The notes under the pieces were generated by a model. That model worked only from the letters and a program-made list of their open reading frames with translations. It was not told the DNA's origin and searched no databases. Below, one piece after another: positions 24,372-36,876 of a stretch of 64,000 nucleotides of DNA. Position 1 is the stretch's first letter; the number at the start of each line of letters is the position of its first letter. The position numbers and the translations under genes were made by a program. Source of the stretch: Ignelater luminosus (taxonomy: Eukaryota > Arthropoda > Insecta > Coleoptera > Elateridae); contig VTPC01090572.1 in assembly GCA_011009095.1 (NCBI GenBank), forward strand, positions 379,935-443,934, written 5' to 3'.

Positions 24372-26198
24372 TACATTATCCCAATTATTAAGGAAATTAC
24401 AATATACACCCGTAATTGTAATCATTTGTGTACATGCTACACTATTTAACTTTTGCAGATGGTAGTTACTAATGAGTCATGACAATATTTCTTCATCTGT
24501 TAGTCAGCTTTCTGTTCCTATTTCTGCAAGTTGTGTCAAATCAGGAAGTTTTTGCAAAACATTGTTGATAATACGGCAACGTCATCTCTGTGGTTACAAC
24601 CAATCAGACGGCTGCTTGCTACGCAATAACGTTACCGTATTATTTATCGAACGTGATCTGTATTATACAAAAATTCCATATTAACAGAACTTACCAAAAA
24701 GTGACTCGTGATAATTTCATACCTGTTTTGCAGAGAGAAATGTTTTCGTTATGACGATACATGAACTTGGAACATTTTTATAATAAGGTCTCCGTTTTGT
24801 AATGGCTGTGGTCAAGGTTATAGTAACTTAATTAATTCTAATGTACAAATTATCGTCTGTTGAACCTTTTTTGGAATGCAGATTGGAAGTTATTACGTTC
24901 TCCCTTTTACAAATCTTCTCTTTTAATTATTATTATACAAAGTTATTTTCTATTGGAAGCTTTTAGAAAGATAAAAAGTTAAAAGAAATGCTCATAAATT
25001 ATAACGGAAATGCATTGCGCTAAGGATTTGAATACACAAAGCGCCGAATTCAAAAAATTCAGTTACACATAAGTATAGTCCGTTTGCGCTTTAACACGTT
25101 AATTTTCTGAATGGTGGGTAAATGGGCTTTTAATGTCTGAACTAAGCCATGTAAATAGTTTGTTGCAGCTAGTGGAACGGCGCTTACCGGAATTTATCTA
25201 TCCTTGAATTTAAATTGATGAGGATGTCGCTACCTTGCATTTTGATGATAATGACATTTAGCACGGTTAACAAAGAAATATCTCTTAACTTCCGGAATCG
25301 AAAGTTAAAAATAGACAAAGTTAAACATAAAAGAGAAATGCATTACGGTATGTTATTGAAAAGTTCATTTAGTACGAATCGCGATGAACAGCGTAGCGAA
25401 ACGCTGTGTTTGTTGTTTTAACGGTTTTATAATGTTTTGACTTTTTTTGTTGCCTCGTAAATTCTCATCAATATAAATAGAAAGGAGGACAAATAATCGA
25501 ATTATTTTTTATTTCCCTTTTTCTTTTTTTTTGTGATGACACTGAGAGAATGATGTTATTCGATTAAAATGGATCGACCAAACCGAAATGCCACCGTAAA
25601 AACTGATTATGGAAGTGTATCCAGGAACGTTAACGGTCATTTAACATTTAGTATGTACCGGATGGTCCAAATTCGAGGTAAATGCTTATTTTTTCCTACT
25701 GAAATCATCTATTGGTGCAACTAGATTTATGCAGGGTTATTTAAATTCAAGTCTTATTATTGGGATCTTGGAAACTGTAAAAGCGATACAAGAACGGTTA
25801 ATTCAATCTAACTTCATTTGTTTTTGTTATAACGAAAATAGGCCGATTTGAATTTTGTTTCTGGCAAAAGATTGCCATTGTTGTTCTCTTTTGGGTTGGC
25901 GTTTAATATTTTAAGATTAGGTGTGCTGAGGTGGATACAGCGACATCTATGATTAGGTTAGCTGTGTGTATTCTTTCTGTTCAATATTTTCATTTATTCA
26001 CCAGATATTAATGGTGGATCGTTTTTAAATGAACACAGTATATAAATAGCTCCTGGAAATGAATAGAGCAACTCTTCTAGACAAAAAGAGAAAAATCTAG
26101 AAATCATATTTTACTCAAAAAAAAGCGGAAGAGATTTGATCACCTTTTTTGATTATAAGATGCTTTGAAGGTCAGTAATCTATCCCTTCAGTAACGAC
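24372..26198. other. Non-coding; decayed MITE-end relic at about 25755-25815
   Basis: The stretch attattgggatcttggaaact at about 25756, with a following aacggttaattcaatctaac, resembles the first 90 bp of the CAGTGTGT MITE family and is probably a decayed solo end. Nothing else was recognised. Confidence 0.4.
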
Positions 26199-26673
26199 CA
26201 GTGTTGCCAATATCCAACTCACTTATCGAAACTATTCTTTTATCCTCCTGGATATCTCACGCTCCATCCAAAAGTTTTTTTCACATCGTAACGTCACTGC
26301 TTTTTTGTTACACGGCTACATTTTTATGAATGATTGCGTCCCCGAAGAGTAACCATGATGACGCGCTGCCATCAGCGAAGAGGGCGCTTTTAAAAGTGTT
26401 GCCTTTGTGTTTATGGAAATTGGCCAGGAATATCTTTATTAATTTATTGGCCTGTTCTACTATGTTAGCACAGTACACCAGTGACGTTAGCTCTAGTCGG
26501 ACATAAATGTGAACAAACCCGTCAGTTGAGTAACATTAAGGTTATGTAAAACAAAATACGGTGTTGATATTGTTACAAAATTCCACGAAGAAGGTCTTTT
26601 ATGCCATCCTTTATCCTTTAAAGTAATTTAAAATGTCACCAATAGGAGTAAATCTCACGAGTTGGCAACACTG
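26199..26673. mobile_element. Possible non-autonomous element with cagtgttgccaa ends
   Basis: The left boundary reads cagtgttgccaatatccaac and the right boundary ends gagttggcaacactg; the terminal 11 bp are inverted copies. CA-G-starting ends fit hAT-type elements, but the flanking 8-mers (gtaacgac and ttaaatgc) do not match, so the pair may be two independent fragments. No coding sequence. Confidence 0.4.
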
Positions 26674-27254
26674 TTAAATGCAAAAAGAGAGCGAGACAGC
26701 GAGAGAGAGAAAAGAGCTCCTAAATATATGTAATATCAGAAAGTCCTTGGACCAAATAGTTTTTAAAAGTCTGTTCCGCTTTATGCTAGATTTTTATTGC
26801 AAAACAATATAAGAATCTGGAACCTAATGGCCGTGACTTTACCTTACAAGTGTTAAAAGTGGGAGGAATTCTTCATGAAATCGTTCCCTAGAGGCCCCCA
26901 AATCTAAAGTTATGGCAGTAGCACTTGCGTATAATAAATTCTTGATGTACCGGTTTGCCACAGTAGAGTGAAGTTGTTGATACTGATCTTCGCGTTTTAG
27001 ATAAGTTTCTGACTTAAGATACAGACTTCATTGTCAATATGTCTTTCTGAGTAAAATAACTTCTGCTTTGGTTTCTAAGTTAGTAGATGGTTGTGAAGGT
27101 ATAAAATTAACAATTTAAAATTCTCTTTCTAGAGAATTCTTGAAGATTAATTTTTGTGGTCGTAGCGTGACCTCATCTATACCGGAACCTGAGACTGGAA
27201 GCTTTACTACTTACTATTAGTTTCATGTTAGATCCGCCTTTGTCTTATTAGTGA
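26674..27254. other. Non-coding; short GA-rich tract
   Basis: A GA-rich simple repeat lies at about 26686-26713. The rest holds no recognised gene or repeat. Confidence 0.4.
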
Positions 27255-29235
27255 TTATAGAATTTGAGAAAACGGCCAATGGACGTTTCACGTCGCGTCC
27301 ATTCTACCTCAACCTTCTTCTAGGATATAGGAGTAAGTTAAATAATTCATCAAAAACACCGAACACCTTGAAAGAGACTGCGGTAAGATTTAAAAGTCGT
27401 TCTACGGAATCTAACGAAACTATGCCACCTTTAGTGGCAATTCCAAAACGAATTTTTTCTTGGGGAAAGCTATCACAACAAAAGGTTGAGTTTTGCCTCC
27501 TTTGGCAATATTGTCTTGAACGGCAATACCGAAATTTTTCTTAAAGGAAACTGCGATAAAGCTGAGCCACCGTTTGGTGTTTTTGTTAACACAACTAATT
27601 GCCAATAGCAAAATTCGTCTTGTGAAAAGCTATTATAGGTAGAATGCCGCGCCGCGCTTTGGGCTTACCATTAAAGTCACTTGCGGCAACTAACGATAAG
27701 GTTTTTTGCTCTCTGGTGGCAACACCAAAGCTTCTTAGGGAAAGTTATCATAAGGTACAAGTTTGTGCTTTGGGTTTCACATTGAAGCCGGTTGCGGCTT
27801 TTGCTCTTTTTTAATAGGGCCTTCCGCGCCAATATCAAAAACCTTCTTGGAGTGCTTATCTCTTACCATTAAGACTTCTTGTGGAGGCCACTTCTATTAG
27901 GGCTCCTTTAACGACAGGACCAAAATAACATAAAATGGCGCATTTTGGATTTTCTATTGAAGCCATCTACAGCAACCAACGATTGGGTTTTGCCCTACTT
28001 GAAATTACCGCCGAAGCAAATTGGAAACCTTCTTGGAGGAAATAACGGTAAGCTTAAAACCTTTCGTGGCAACCAACGCAACGGGTGTACTTAGTCCTTC
28101 TTAACTACAGCATTTCCGGCGTCAATACCAAAACTCTTCTTGACGTAAGCTTCATAACAAACCGCTGTGCTTTGGGCTTTCTATTGTAGCCATCTCCGGT
28201 AATCAGTGATTGGGTTTTCCTTTAAACTTGCCGTTGGAGCCATTTGCGACAACCAAAAATCGCATTTTGCTTTTCTTGGTAATACTACCTTTGGCGGCAA
28301 CAACAAAGTTTGTTTTAAAGGAAACTAAGGTACTTTTCCTGTCGTTAAGGCCTAACGCAACTATCCCGCTTTAAGCGGTAATATCAAAACTCCTCTCGTG
28401 GAAAGCCATTATAAGGTAGTAGAACTCTTTGCTCTGGGCTTATCATTGAAGTTACACGATTGAATTTTGTCGTTTAGTACCAACACTAAGCTTTTTGGGG
28501 AATGTTATTATAAGGAAAATGCGCTTCTCTTTGAAACCAGTTTTGGCGACGAACGATTGAGTTTTGTGCTTTTTGGTAATAAAACTTTCTGCGGTAATAT
28601 AAAAAATCTTCTTGGAGGAAACTAAGGTAAGGTTAATTGTAACACTTTGCTCTTTTCATTCAAGAAGGCAACGCAACTTCAGTAGCAATATCAGAATTCT
28701 TTCTGAGGAGAGTTATTACAAGGTAAAATGCCTCGTTTTGAGCTTACCATTGAGGTCACCTTTAGCCATCAGTGATCGAGTCTTGGCTCTTTGGTCCCGT
28801 TTTGGGGTTCACATTGAAACTGCCTGCGGAGACTATCAATCGAATCTTCTTGAGGCAGCTAGGGGATGGCTAAGTGTCGTGGCTTCTTCTCGTTAAGGCG
28901 ACTATGCCGCACTATAAAATGTCGTGTTTTGAGCTTTCAAGGAACCTGGTTCTGCCTTTCTTAGCAATACCGTTTTCAGCACAACACGAAAATTGTTCTT
29001 GAAGGAAACTACGGGACGTTAAGAGTCGCGATTTCGTCAACACAATACCAGAACTCTTTGAGGTCTAATTGAGTTTTACCCTTTTTGTCAATACTGTCTT
29101 CGGCGGCAACACCGAAATTCTTCTTGGAGGAAACTAACGTAAGGTTAAAAGGCGCGCTTTGTTTTTCTCGCCAAGGCTTTCTACGGATACTAACCCAACC
29201 ATACCAAAGTTCTTTATGCCATATAAGGCAGTGCT
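27255..29235. repeat. Highly diverged compound tandem array, about 2 kb
   Basis: Two related unit types alternate. One carries cttcttggaggaaactaagg (clear at about 28025, 28605, 29120). The other carries gggaaagttatcataaggta followed by a gctttgggcttaccattgaa-like word (clear at about 27617, 27738, 28400, 28500, 28708). Anchor words recur at irregular spacings, mostly about 75-120 bp. A third shared word is caaccaacgattgggttttg. Open frames in this block (for example 27251-27544 and 28612-28896) are chance products of the array. It borders a LINE fragment at 29239. Confidence 0.75.
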
Positions 29236-29238
29236 TTA

Positions 29239-29890
29239 GTGGAAATACCAGCACTTCAGGAGATCAGGTGGGAAGGATATGGTATGTTTAAATCTGGATG
29301 TCACGTAGTATTCTACAGTGGAGGAAAAGGAAAACAAGGCGGTACGGGATTTATGTTAAACAAGATGTTGCAGCCAACAGTCTTGAATTTCAGGGAGATT
29401 AATGAGAGGCTATGCACTTTAAGGCTGAAGCTTAAGTTCTTCAACATGACCCTTTGGATTGTTTACGCACCAACATAAGACGTCGAGGAGGAAATAAAGG
29501 ATACGTTTTACAGCAAATTAGAAGAGAAATTTGACAAGACACCAAACAGAGACGTAAAGTTAATTATTGGGAATCTCAATGCCAAGGTGGGCAGAGAGGA
29601 AGTCTTCAGATCAGCAGCTTGCACGAAAAACGCAACGACAATGGGCTGCGACTCATCGATTTTGCAACGGGTAAGGGTTTAGTGATCAGAAGCACTTGGC
29701 TTCCCCGGATAAGGTAGCAAGGAATCAAATTGATCATATGCTGATTGACTCAAGGCATGCATCAGATATCCAGTGTATAGAGATATTTAGAGGAGCGGAC
29801 ATTGACTCGGATCACTACCTAGTTCGCTGTAAGTATAATCAAAGAATAGCGGTATACATACAGGAAAGCCGAGAAAGCAAAGCAGATTCA
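29239..29890 (+). pseudogene. LINE (RTE-like) apurinic endonuclease domain remnant
   Basis: The segment starts inside the endonuclease domain with PALQEIRWEGYGM, continues through LWIVYAPT, is interrupted by a stop, and goes on with VKLIIGNLNAKVGREE, where the usual GDFNAKVG catalytic Asp is Asn. After a frameshift it reads DNGLRLIDFATGKGLVIRST, then ARNQIDHMLIDSRHASDI and GADIDSDHYLV. This order matches the endonuclease of insect RTE-like LINEs, often annotated as craniofacial development protein 2-like. The 5' start is missing and the SDH motif is retained. Confidence 0.85.
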
Positions 29891-30160
29891 GTATAATGTT
29901 AATCAGAAAATGAAGAAATAAGGGAACACTCCCAGGGAAAAGTAAGAGACAGGCGTGATGCACAAGTTGAGGGAGAAGGAAATGTTGGTGATGTTGAGAC
30001 AGCATGGGACACATGGGACAATGAAGCTGCAAGCGAAGTCTTGGGAAGGACCAGGATGAGGAGTGCAGAGCTGCAGTAGAGATGAGGAACGAAGCGTCGC
30101 AAAAACTGCAGAGTAGAAGAACGAGGGTAACGGCTGAAGAACACAGCAGGTGCAAGCAAG

Positions 30161-30397
30161 GTGTGCCGAAAAAAGAAGAAAACTTTTGAAACGAGAAAGA
30201 TAGAGGAGTTGAAGGAATTGAAAGAAGCCAATGAAGTAATGAAGTTCTACAAGAGGGTAAAAGAGGAAAAGAAGGGTTTTCAATCGACCGCCCTTTTCTG
30301 TAAAGACAAGACTAGCACAATTCTGAGCAGGTGGGCGGAGTGTTTCAATGAGCTCTTGAATGGAACCCCGGAAGAGAGAGACGACGGAACATCCTAA
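30161..30397 (+). pseudogene. LINE linker between endonuclease and reverse transcriptase
   Basis: A 78-residue frame containing KEANEVMKFYKRVKEEKKGF and TILSRWAECFNELLNG. The latter corresponds to the RWxxYFxxLLN word that precedes the reverse transcriptase in RTE-like LINEs. It follows the endonuclease remnant in the same orientation and stops shortly before a block of foreign sequence, so the reverse transcriptase core is not present. Confidence 0.75.
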
Positions 30398-30429
30398 TTA
30401 CAGAACGAGGAGAAGCGTAATGATGACAT

Positions 30430-30944
30430 CGAGGCAACAGCGATAGAACCCCCTTCCAGCGTTGCCAAGTTTAAATTTCTTTTTTTGGTTCGTGTGGCAA
30501 ATCTAAGTACGTTGGAACATTCCTGTTTTCAATTTTGGCATCTCAAGACATTGAGGGAGGCTGCTGTCTGAAGCTCTATTGGCATTTATGGGACACCCTG
30601 TATAATAATAATAATAATAATATATAAAGCAATTACTGTGGCAAAAGACAAAGAGGGTTTTTGTATATTTTTGTAATTTCCGAAATTTTCAATTGGTCAA
30701 TTATTTGATTTTTATTTCAATAATTAAATACTTAACCACGTTAAGGTATAATTCTCCGGTGGAAAAAATAATATTTTTGAAAAATTTCTAAAATTTTTTC
30801 ATAGAAGTCACCGGGAAACTATGAATTTCGAATTTTTATCGTCTCTCGAATTTTGTGGTGCCTCAAATTTTGGCGCCCCTTAAATCTTGCCTCCCTAGGC
30901 TCGGGGCTCGCAGGCCTAAGCCTAAATTCATCACTGAGCAGGAA
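30430..30944. mobile_element. Foreign insert replacing the LINE RT core
   Basis: Between the LINE linker and its C-terminus lies about 515 bp unlike either. It includes a DNA-transposon-like end, atttatgggacaccctgtat at about 30582, next to a (TAA)n run at 30602-30622. It also includes a hAT-type tail (ttggcgccccttaaatcttg ... ggcctaagcc) at about 30870-30925. It may be two nested MITEs. The LINE portion that should be here has been deleted or displaced. Confidence 0.5.
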
Positions 30945-31345
30945 CACTAGAATAGTATTGTACCTCAGAGTCATCAGCCCAGTTGTAATGCATGACAACG
31001 AAGCGTAGACCTAGGAAGATGGAAGATGGGGAAAAGAAAGATATATGGACCGGTTAGAGAAGGCTAGGCTTGGGGGATAAGAACCAATGCGGAGCTTCAG
31101 CAGCTGTTTGGAAAGCCTGACGTTGTCGTTGAAATTAAGAAAGGCCGCATACGATGGGCGGGGCACGTTCCGAGAGCAGAGCAAGAACGGGCGACGAAGA
31201 AGATTTTTGTAAGTGAACCGGGAAGGAGAAGAAGAGGAAGACCCCGACTCAGGTGGACAGAGGATGTGGAAGCGGATCTGAGAAGACTTGATGTGCGGAG
31301 ATGGAAGCAGAAAGCAGCGGACAGAGATGAGTGAGACAGGCTTCC
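30945..31345 (+). pseudogene. LINE (RTE-like) C-terminal region
   Basis: The plus frame reads RIVLYLRVISPVV, then an in-frame TAG where the family has Trp (EAW), then GRIRWAGHVPRAEQ, RRRRGRPRLRWTEDVEADLR and WKQKAADRDE. These are the standard closing words of RTE-like LINE proteins. It completes the element begun at 29239, with the RT palm missing between. A large minus-strand frame over the same bases is a shadow. Confidence 0.85.
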
Positions 31346-34300
31346 AAGGGCTGTAGCACCACGGGGAAGGAAGAAGCGCTTCAGCTTGATTTTCTTGGCA
31401 TTGCCGCTTGGATGGCAATCTCTAAAACTTTTTTAAATGAAACTCTGACAGGGTTGAGAACCTCACTTCGCTCTTCTAATTTAGGCCGTCTGGGGCGATT
31501 AACTGCCGGTAACGCTAATCTCTTATTTATGGAAACTGTTTCCACTTAGATCGCTTATGTTAGCGATAAAACTTTGACCTTCATTTTGTTTATTTTTATG
31601 ATGGTAAGACGAAGAACATGGAGTATGTGGAAGTTAACTTGCGACTATAATTGTATCATCCTTTTGGAGCAATTAACTGTCTCTTGTTGTTCACAATCAA
31701 GAACAGAATTAAGAGAGAAACTTCAGGAGCTAAATCAACATATGTTTTGATAAGAAACGTAAAGAGAAAAGGAGCGCTATAGCGCGATAAGAGTTCGACG
31801 CGACTGCCGACTAGACTATCACGGTTACCTCCTAGGATACCAATCAGCAGCATGCGTTGGCATTCTAAAATTTTCCTTTTGTATTTCTACCTTTTCGGCT
31901 TGAACGCGCTTACCTTGCAGTTTTGAAGAATTCATTTTTCAATTGTTTTGAAAGAATTACATGCATATTTCATTTCGATTATTAATGAATATAAAAATAA
32001 AAATGCTTTAATAACGCCCTTAACTGTTGGGTACAATAAAAGTTACGACAAAATAATTTTTAAAATCTTATTGCGTTTGTAATCTATTATAAAATTTCAT
32101 AACACTCATTTGCAATTTGCAATAGCCGTAATAAAACTAACAAGCCTAATCATTCTTTTATTGTTCTGTAAGAAAATAAGCTGTAATTAAATTTCGGATT
32201 TATTAAATGCGTAACTTATTAAAATTTAAATCGATAAAACTTATTGCGTATGTTTTTTGAACGTTTGAGTAAAGAGGATGAGTTTCTTGTTTAAAATTTG
32301 TCGCTTTCTCCAAGAGGACTAATCACATGTTTGAGGAGCACTTACTTAGATGAATGCTTCATCTCTTATTTAGGAATCTTTTGATTAATCTGAAAGTTTC
32401 TTATTTTATCTGTCTTCTCTTAAATTCTCCCGCTAGTGTTTCTTACATATCTATTCATATACGTTTCCAAGAAATATTTTATCATAATATACAGAAATAT
32501 TGTCACTTTGCATTCATTCTCCGGGGAATCTCGCAGCGTATCAGATTCCAAACCAATCAATGTTCGAGTTCAAACGAGCCTGAAACGCCTTCTCTGTTTA
32601 TAGATTCTGGCTCTGCACTTTTCATAAATTTCCATTTCTCCTTTTTTTCTGCTCATATCTAAACTCCCATTGTAACATTATACATATCTTAACATCTTAG
32701 CTCTTGTCTCATTTTTATACTTCCTTTTTTGAGGGGGTGGTAAAAAAGCGTATCTGATGAGGATGTACTGAATTTAAACGACGCAATTAGTAATAATTGT
32801 CGATGATTTATTTGTTTCTTGAACTCTTCATTTCAGGCTCGACAAACAATATATACAAGTATCGAAGATTCTGACATTTTCCGGTTTGTTGCACATTCTA
32901 GTTTCTTACCGTTTCGCGTATTTTGTCATTTTCTAGAACAATTCGATAGAATTGTGACCCTTACAATATTCATTTATCCGTGTATTAGTTCAATTTTACT
33001 AATAACTTCTTGTAATGTTTCATAGTTTGCGGGAAACATCTGAAAAAGAAAAACGAGAACGCGTAAATCTTCCCGTTTTTAATTTTATGTTAGTTTTCTT
33101 GCTCCAAAATAACAACAGGAATGCCTAAATAATTCATTTTATAAACGAATAACTACGTGTACGTTTTATAAAATAAAAGGGACTTTACTTTTTTCAGTGT
33201 TCAACGCAATAATTCATGCGTTGACCGGTTTTTTTACGCCGCATTGTTGTATTCTTCACCATTGAAAAAAAAAGATGTCAAACCTTCTTTTAAAAAATAC
33301 GTTTTTTTCTGCGTCCGTGTCACATTCTACCACGTTCTCATGTGACTCACGAACGAATTCCTCCCCGGCGATGCGACACCTTTTTCGAACACACACGCGC
33401 GCACATATATGTATTGTAATTCTACATTAAATTGGCAAGTGGGAAAAGCATTGACAAGACAGCGTAAAATTGTTTATGTCTCTTTTGTGTGTTGGTCATA
33501 TTTCTTGTTTTGTTGGACAGCAGAGGACCCGTCCTCGTGAGGATTGCGTAAGAACGGATAATGTTATTGTGCAACAGTTTCGCAGTCAGAATATTAATTT
33601 TTTCTATAGCGGAAAGTTTCTTGACAAAATCAATTAATGGTGAAGACAAGTTTTTGTTTTTCCGCTTTAATTGATTTTGCGAATTTAAAACATTTTTGTT
33701 ACCTATGTAAATTTAAAATCTCCCCGTTGTATTAAATTTACATCGGCTATGCGGTTTACAATTGGCGCCCAATGCAATTTAAAATTAACATTATTATTGT
33801 TATTATTCTTTATTATCTTGTTTTTCTTTAGCCCTACCAGCACTGTCGAAGCTTACGATAAAATCTTCAGTTAACCATTATAAGATTTTTAAATCTTTAA
33901 AGATTCTGCATTCGATATTCCTAAAACGTCGCAAATACTGCTTAAGATATTTCCATTCATGCTCACAAAGAGCCTACGATAAAAATAGTTTTTGTCGTAC
34001 GATGAGATGATGCTGATCTAAATGTCCTCGCACCAACTTATCCCATACTCAGTTGCAGATTATTTACATGTATAGTTAAAAATGTTATTTCGATAGGTGT
34101 AATCATCACTAAAAGTTAATCTTTGTTCCAGTTTGATAAGACTGTTTACTTTAGAAACGAGGAAGTTATTAAGTTACAAAAGACATAAATTCCTTGAAAT
34201 ATTGTTTGTGAACTTGTGTAAGTAGTAGCGTAGATCTTTTACCAATATAAGCAGAGGTTAGTAACCCGAAATACTTTAGAGAAGATACTTAACTTTTGTG

Positions 34301-35025
34301 ATTTTTAATTGTTTTCTATTAAATTCTCTGTTCTTGTCTTGACCGGTTTTGGAGCATAAAAACATCCTTCGAGCCTCCCCGTGCTGGGACATTATAACAA
34401 GTTATCACTATCATTACAACGTGCTACAGTTGAATTTAATCTTGTTCTCTGTATATCGTGGGGCAAGCTATCCAAAAAGCAGCAGGAACATCTCAACAAA
34501 CTTGTATTATTAAGAGAGATTATGAGAATGATCAGTGGGTTATACGAAATTATAAATTCTTGATTATATTTGATACCGTTTCATAATAGACCGGGTCACC
34601 GCCAGCATTGCATTTTATTCAAGAATCAGCAAGATCAAAAGAAAGTACAAGTAAATTGAAAAAACAATGTATATTATAATGTTAGTAAGCTGGTTTGCGA
34701 ATTTGAGCATCTCCAAATAGTTTCTGTATAAGGAAAGATCATGACTCACTCAATCATTCCTCTTATGACATCTTAAAACTAGTATGATGTGTTGAGCATT
34801 GAAAAATATTCGCTGGTTGAATGAACAATTTACTACAAAGTATCCGTCCAGCTCTATAAATATATACGTGTTGAAACTTCTCTGCTCATCTTTTCTTCCC
34901 AATATTAGAAGCGTTTGCGTTTCTCTGGGACTGTGTCCGATCTTTTCAGGCAGTGTAGACTTAGCTGCTTGTTCATCAAAAATTCCGATCTCGCTCCAAA
35001 AGCGCAATTAGGATAACAAGTTTGC
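31346..35025. other. Non-coding; possible decayed primer-binding site at 33763
   Basis: No gene was recognised. The word attggcgcccaatg at about 33761-33774 looks like an LTR-retrotransposon primer-binding site, but no LTR or gag could be found beside it. CA/CG-rich simple sequence lies at 33391-33412. Elsewhere the sequence is AT-rich with frequent stops. Confidence 0.4.
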
Positions 35026-35291
35026 TGGCACCCAACGTGGGATCATTTGCTATTTTATTCGGGGATCACGCTTTGATATTGTTCATTTTTTGTTTCAGAA
35101 GTTTTTGTTTACGTTTAACTTTTATTCTTCTTTCAGCAGAAATGAACGGGGATCACTTGCTAGAAGACGAGGTTGCTTGTGAGCTTTTGAGTAGGGGTAT
35201 GAGTGGTACTGGAACGGCTTCAGAAAATCGCAGGGATTTGCGAGGAGTATTAAGAAAAGAGAAAGAGGGCTTTTCTATTGGTTTTAGTTAA
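35026..35291 (+). pseudogene. Gypsy-type retrotransposon primer-binding site and gag start
   Basis: A tggcacccaacgtggga word at 35026-35042 matches the TGGCGCCCAACGTGGG primer-binding sites of insect Gypsy elements and is followed by the usual gatcattt. About 100 bp on, an ATG at 35142 opens a 49-codon frame (MNGDHLLEDEVACELLSRG ...) with the acidic, Leu-rich start typical of such gag proteins, ending at 35291. Downstream DNA shows only decayed fragments until a MITE at 35765. The 5' LTR upstream could not be delimited. Confidence 0.55.
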
Positions 35292-35764
35292 ATTTCAATT
35301 TCGAAAACAGGCGATAGTGTCGTTCCAGATGCTGATCTTCTTGGAGAACCTAACGTTTTAGCTTGATTGGCTTACCTAGTCAGTTTGTGCCCGGCGATGA
35401 CCAATCCACTTTTATTCTTAACTTTTTAAAGTTAAAAATTGTACCTCATGCTTACGTCAACTTTTGCGGAAACGACTTCCTTAGAGAAGAGTATTGTAAA
35501 GTCAATAGATGGGTCACTTGTGGCAGGTAATATTTAGGATTTACTATCCTTCGGCGGCAGCTCTGAAAACTATTTTAAGGTCGGGTTCCGCTTTACACCT
35601 ATAAGCGACAAGTATGTTCTTAAAGTGCAGTGACCTGTGAACACCCCTGTTAAGCAACTTGAGTTCTCCGGCTCTTGCCCATTAGCCAGTTTAGTTAAAA
35701 CCGGTTATATGGTCTTTTGCCTGGTGCAGTTTGTTGGAATATTCCTACTGCTCGACGATATATA
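35292..35764. other. Probable decayed gag sequence
   Basis: Less AT-rich than the surrounding DNA and directly downstream of the gag start, but interrupted by stops and frameshifts. Phrases such as NFCGNDFLREEYCKVNRW-like words can be read in one frame near 35460-35515, without a reliable family match. Confidence 0.3.
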
Positions 35765-36641
35765 CAGTGTGTCCACATTTCGATGCTCACTATTGGGATC
35801 TCGGAAATTGTAAGAGATACGAAGTCGGTTAAATTAGAAGAGTTTTGGCTAATTTGTGAGATCAGTTTACTTATGCTTTTGTTTTTTCAAAAAAGTTCAC
35901 GGCTTACTAGATATTTGCTAAAAACGAAATTATCTTATTTTTTTTAAAGTGAAATATCTCAGGAACGAGCAAAGATAGAACAGAACAGCAAACACACAAA
36001 AATTATTTTCGCAAATGTCTTTTGTTTTACTTCGGTGGTGAAACGTAAATCCAGATTTTTTCTAATGGAAAGCCTACTTGATTTCCATATTACTGAACTG
36101 CATGCCTTAAATACTTTTCAGTGATACATAGTTTGACATAGCTATTCTTTTGATTTATCGAGTTATGAAGTGAAAATCATTTTTCATCGTAGTGTGCCAT
36201 GACATCTAACACACAAAGTCGTGAGTTTTATCAAAGAAATTCATTTGTTATGCAAAAATTGCTAAAACAAAATAAATACGCTTTTATGGGGCATTAGCTG
36301 CTTATTTGATGCTATCTGTGAATGCTCAGTAAAGTATCTTAAAAGCGTCTTTTGTTTTATTTTAGCAATTGTTACATAACAAATGTAATTTATCTGAAAA
36401 AAATCAATGAATTTCATATGTTTAAAGCCATGGCACGCTAAGTGGGAAATGCTTTTTGTTTAAAAAAAATAAGATAATTTCGTTTTTAGCAAATATCTAA
36501 TAAGCCGTGAACCTTTTTGAAAAAACAAAAGCATAAGTAAACTGATCTCCAAAATAGCCAAATCGTTTCTAATTTAACTGATCTCGTATCTCTTACAATT
36601 TCCGATATCCCAATAGTGAGCATTGAAATGTGGACACACTG
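35765..36641 (+). mobile_element. CAGTGTGT long-TIR MITE, copy 2
   Basis: TA-flanked (35763-35764 and 36642-36643), starting cagtgtgtccacatttcgat and ending with its inverse. TIRs are about 185 bp. The centre has the same nested inverted repeat as the other copies: catttgttatgcaaaaattg and, about 140 bp on, the inverse caattgttacataacaaatg. The orientation is opposite to copy 1. It lacks about 40 bp that copy 3 has near 45416-45445. No coding sequence. Confidence 0.9.
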
Positions 36642-36876
36642 TATAGAACAAAATTAAATTCAATTGCAGCCATTTTTTTACTGCATCTTATAATGATTGC
36701 GATAACTTGTTACAATGTCTCAGTACCTGTCAAATGAAGAACACAGTACCTTTCAACATGCACTCGGTTTATCTAACTGATAGAAAGAATTAGAAAGTCA
36801 CATACATACTATACCAAAATTTCGATGTTTAACAAAAACCAAAATAACTGAATACAAATAATTAATTGTTTTACAC

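Noticed and set aside
29787-30283. Overlapping minus-strand frames rich in Leu/Phe/Ser/Cys
   Set aside because: They are shadows of the purine-rich LINE linker on the plus strand.
31011-31418. Minus-strand 135-residue frame
   Set aside because: Shadow of the LINE C-terminal region, which has clear family words on the plus strand.
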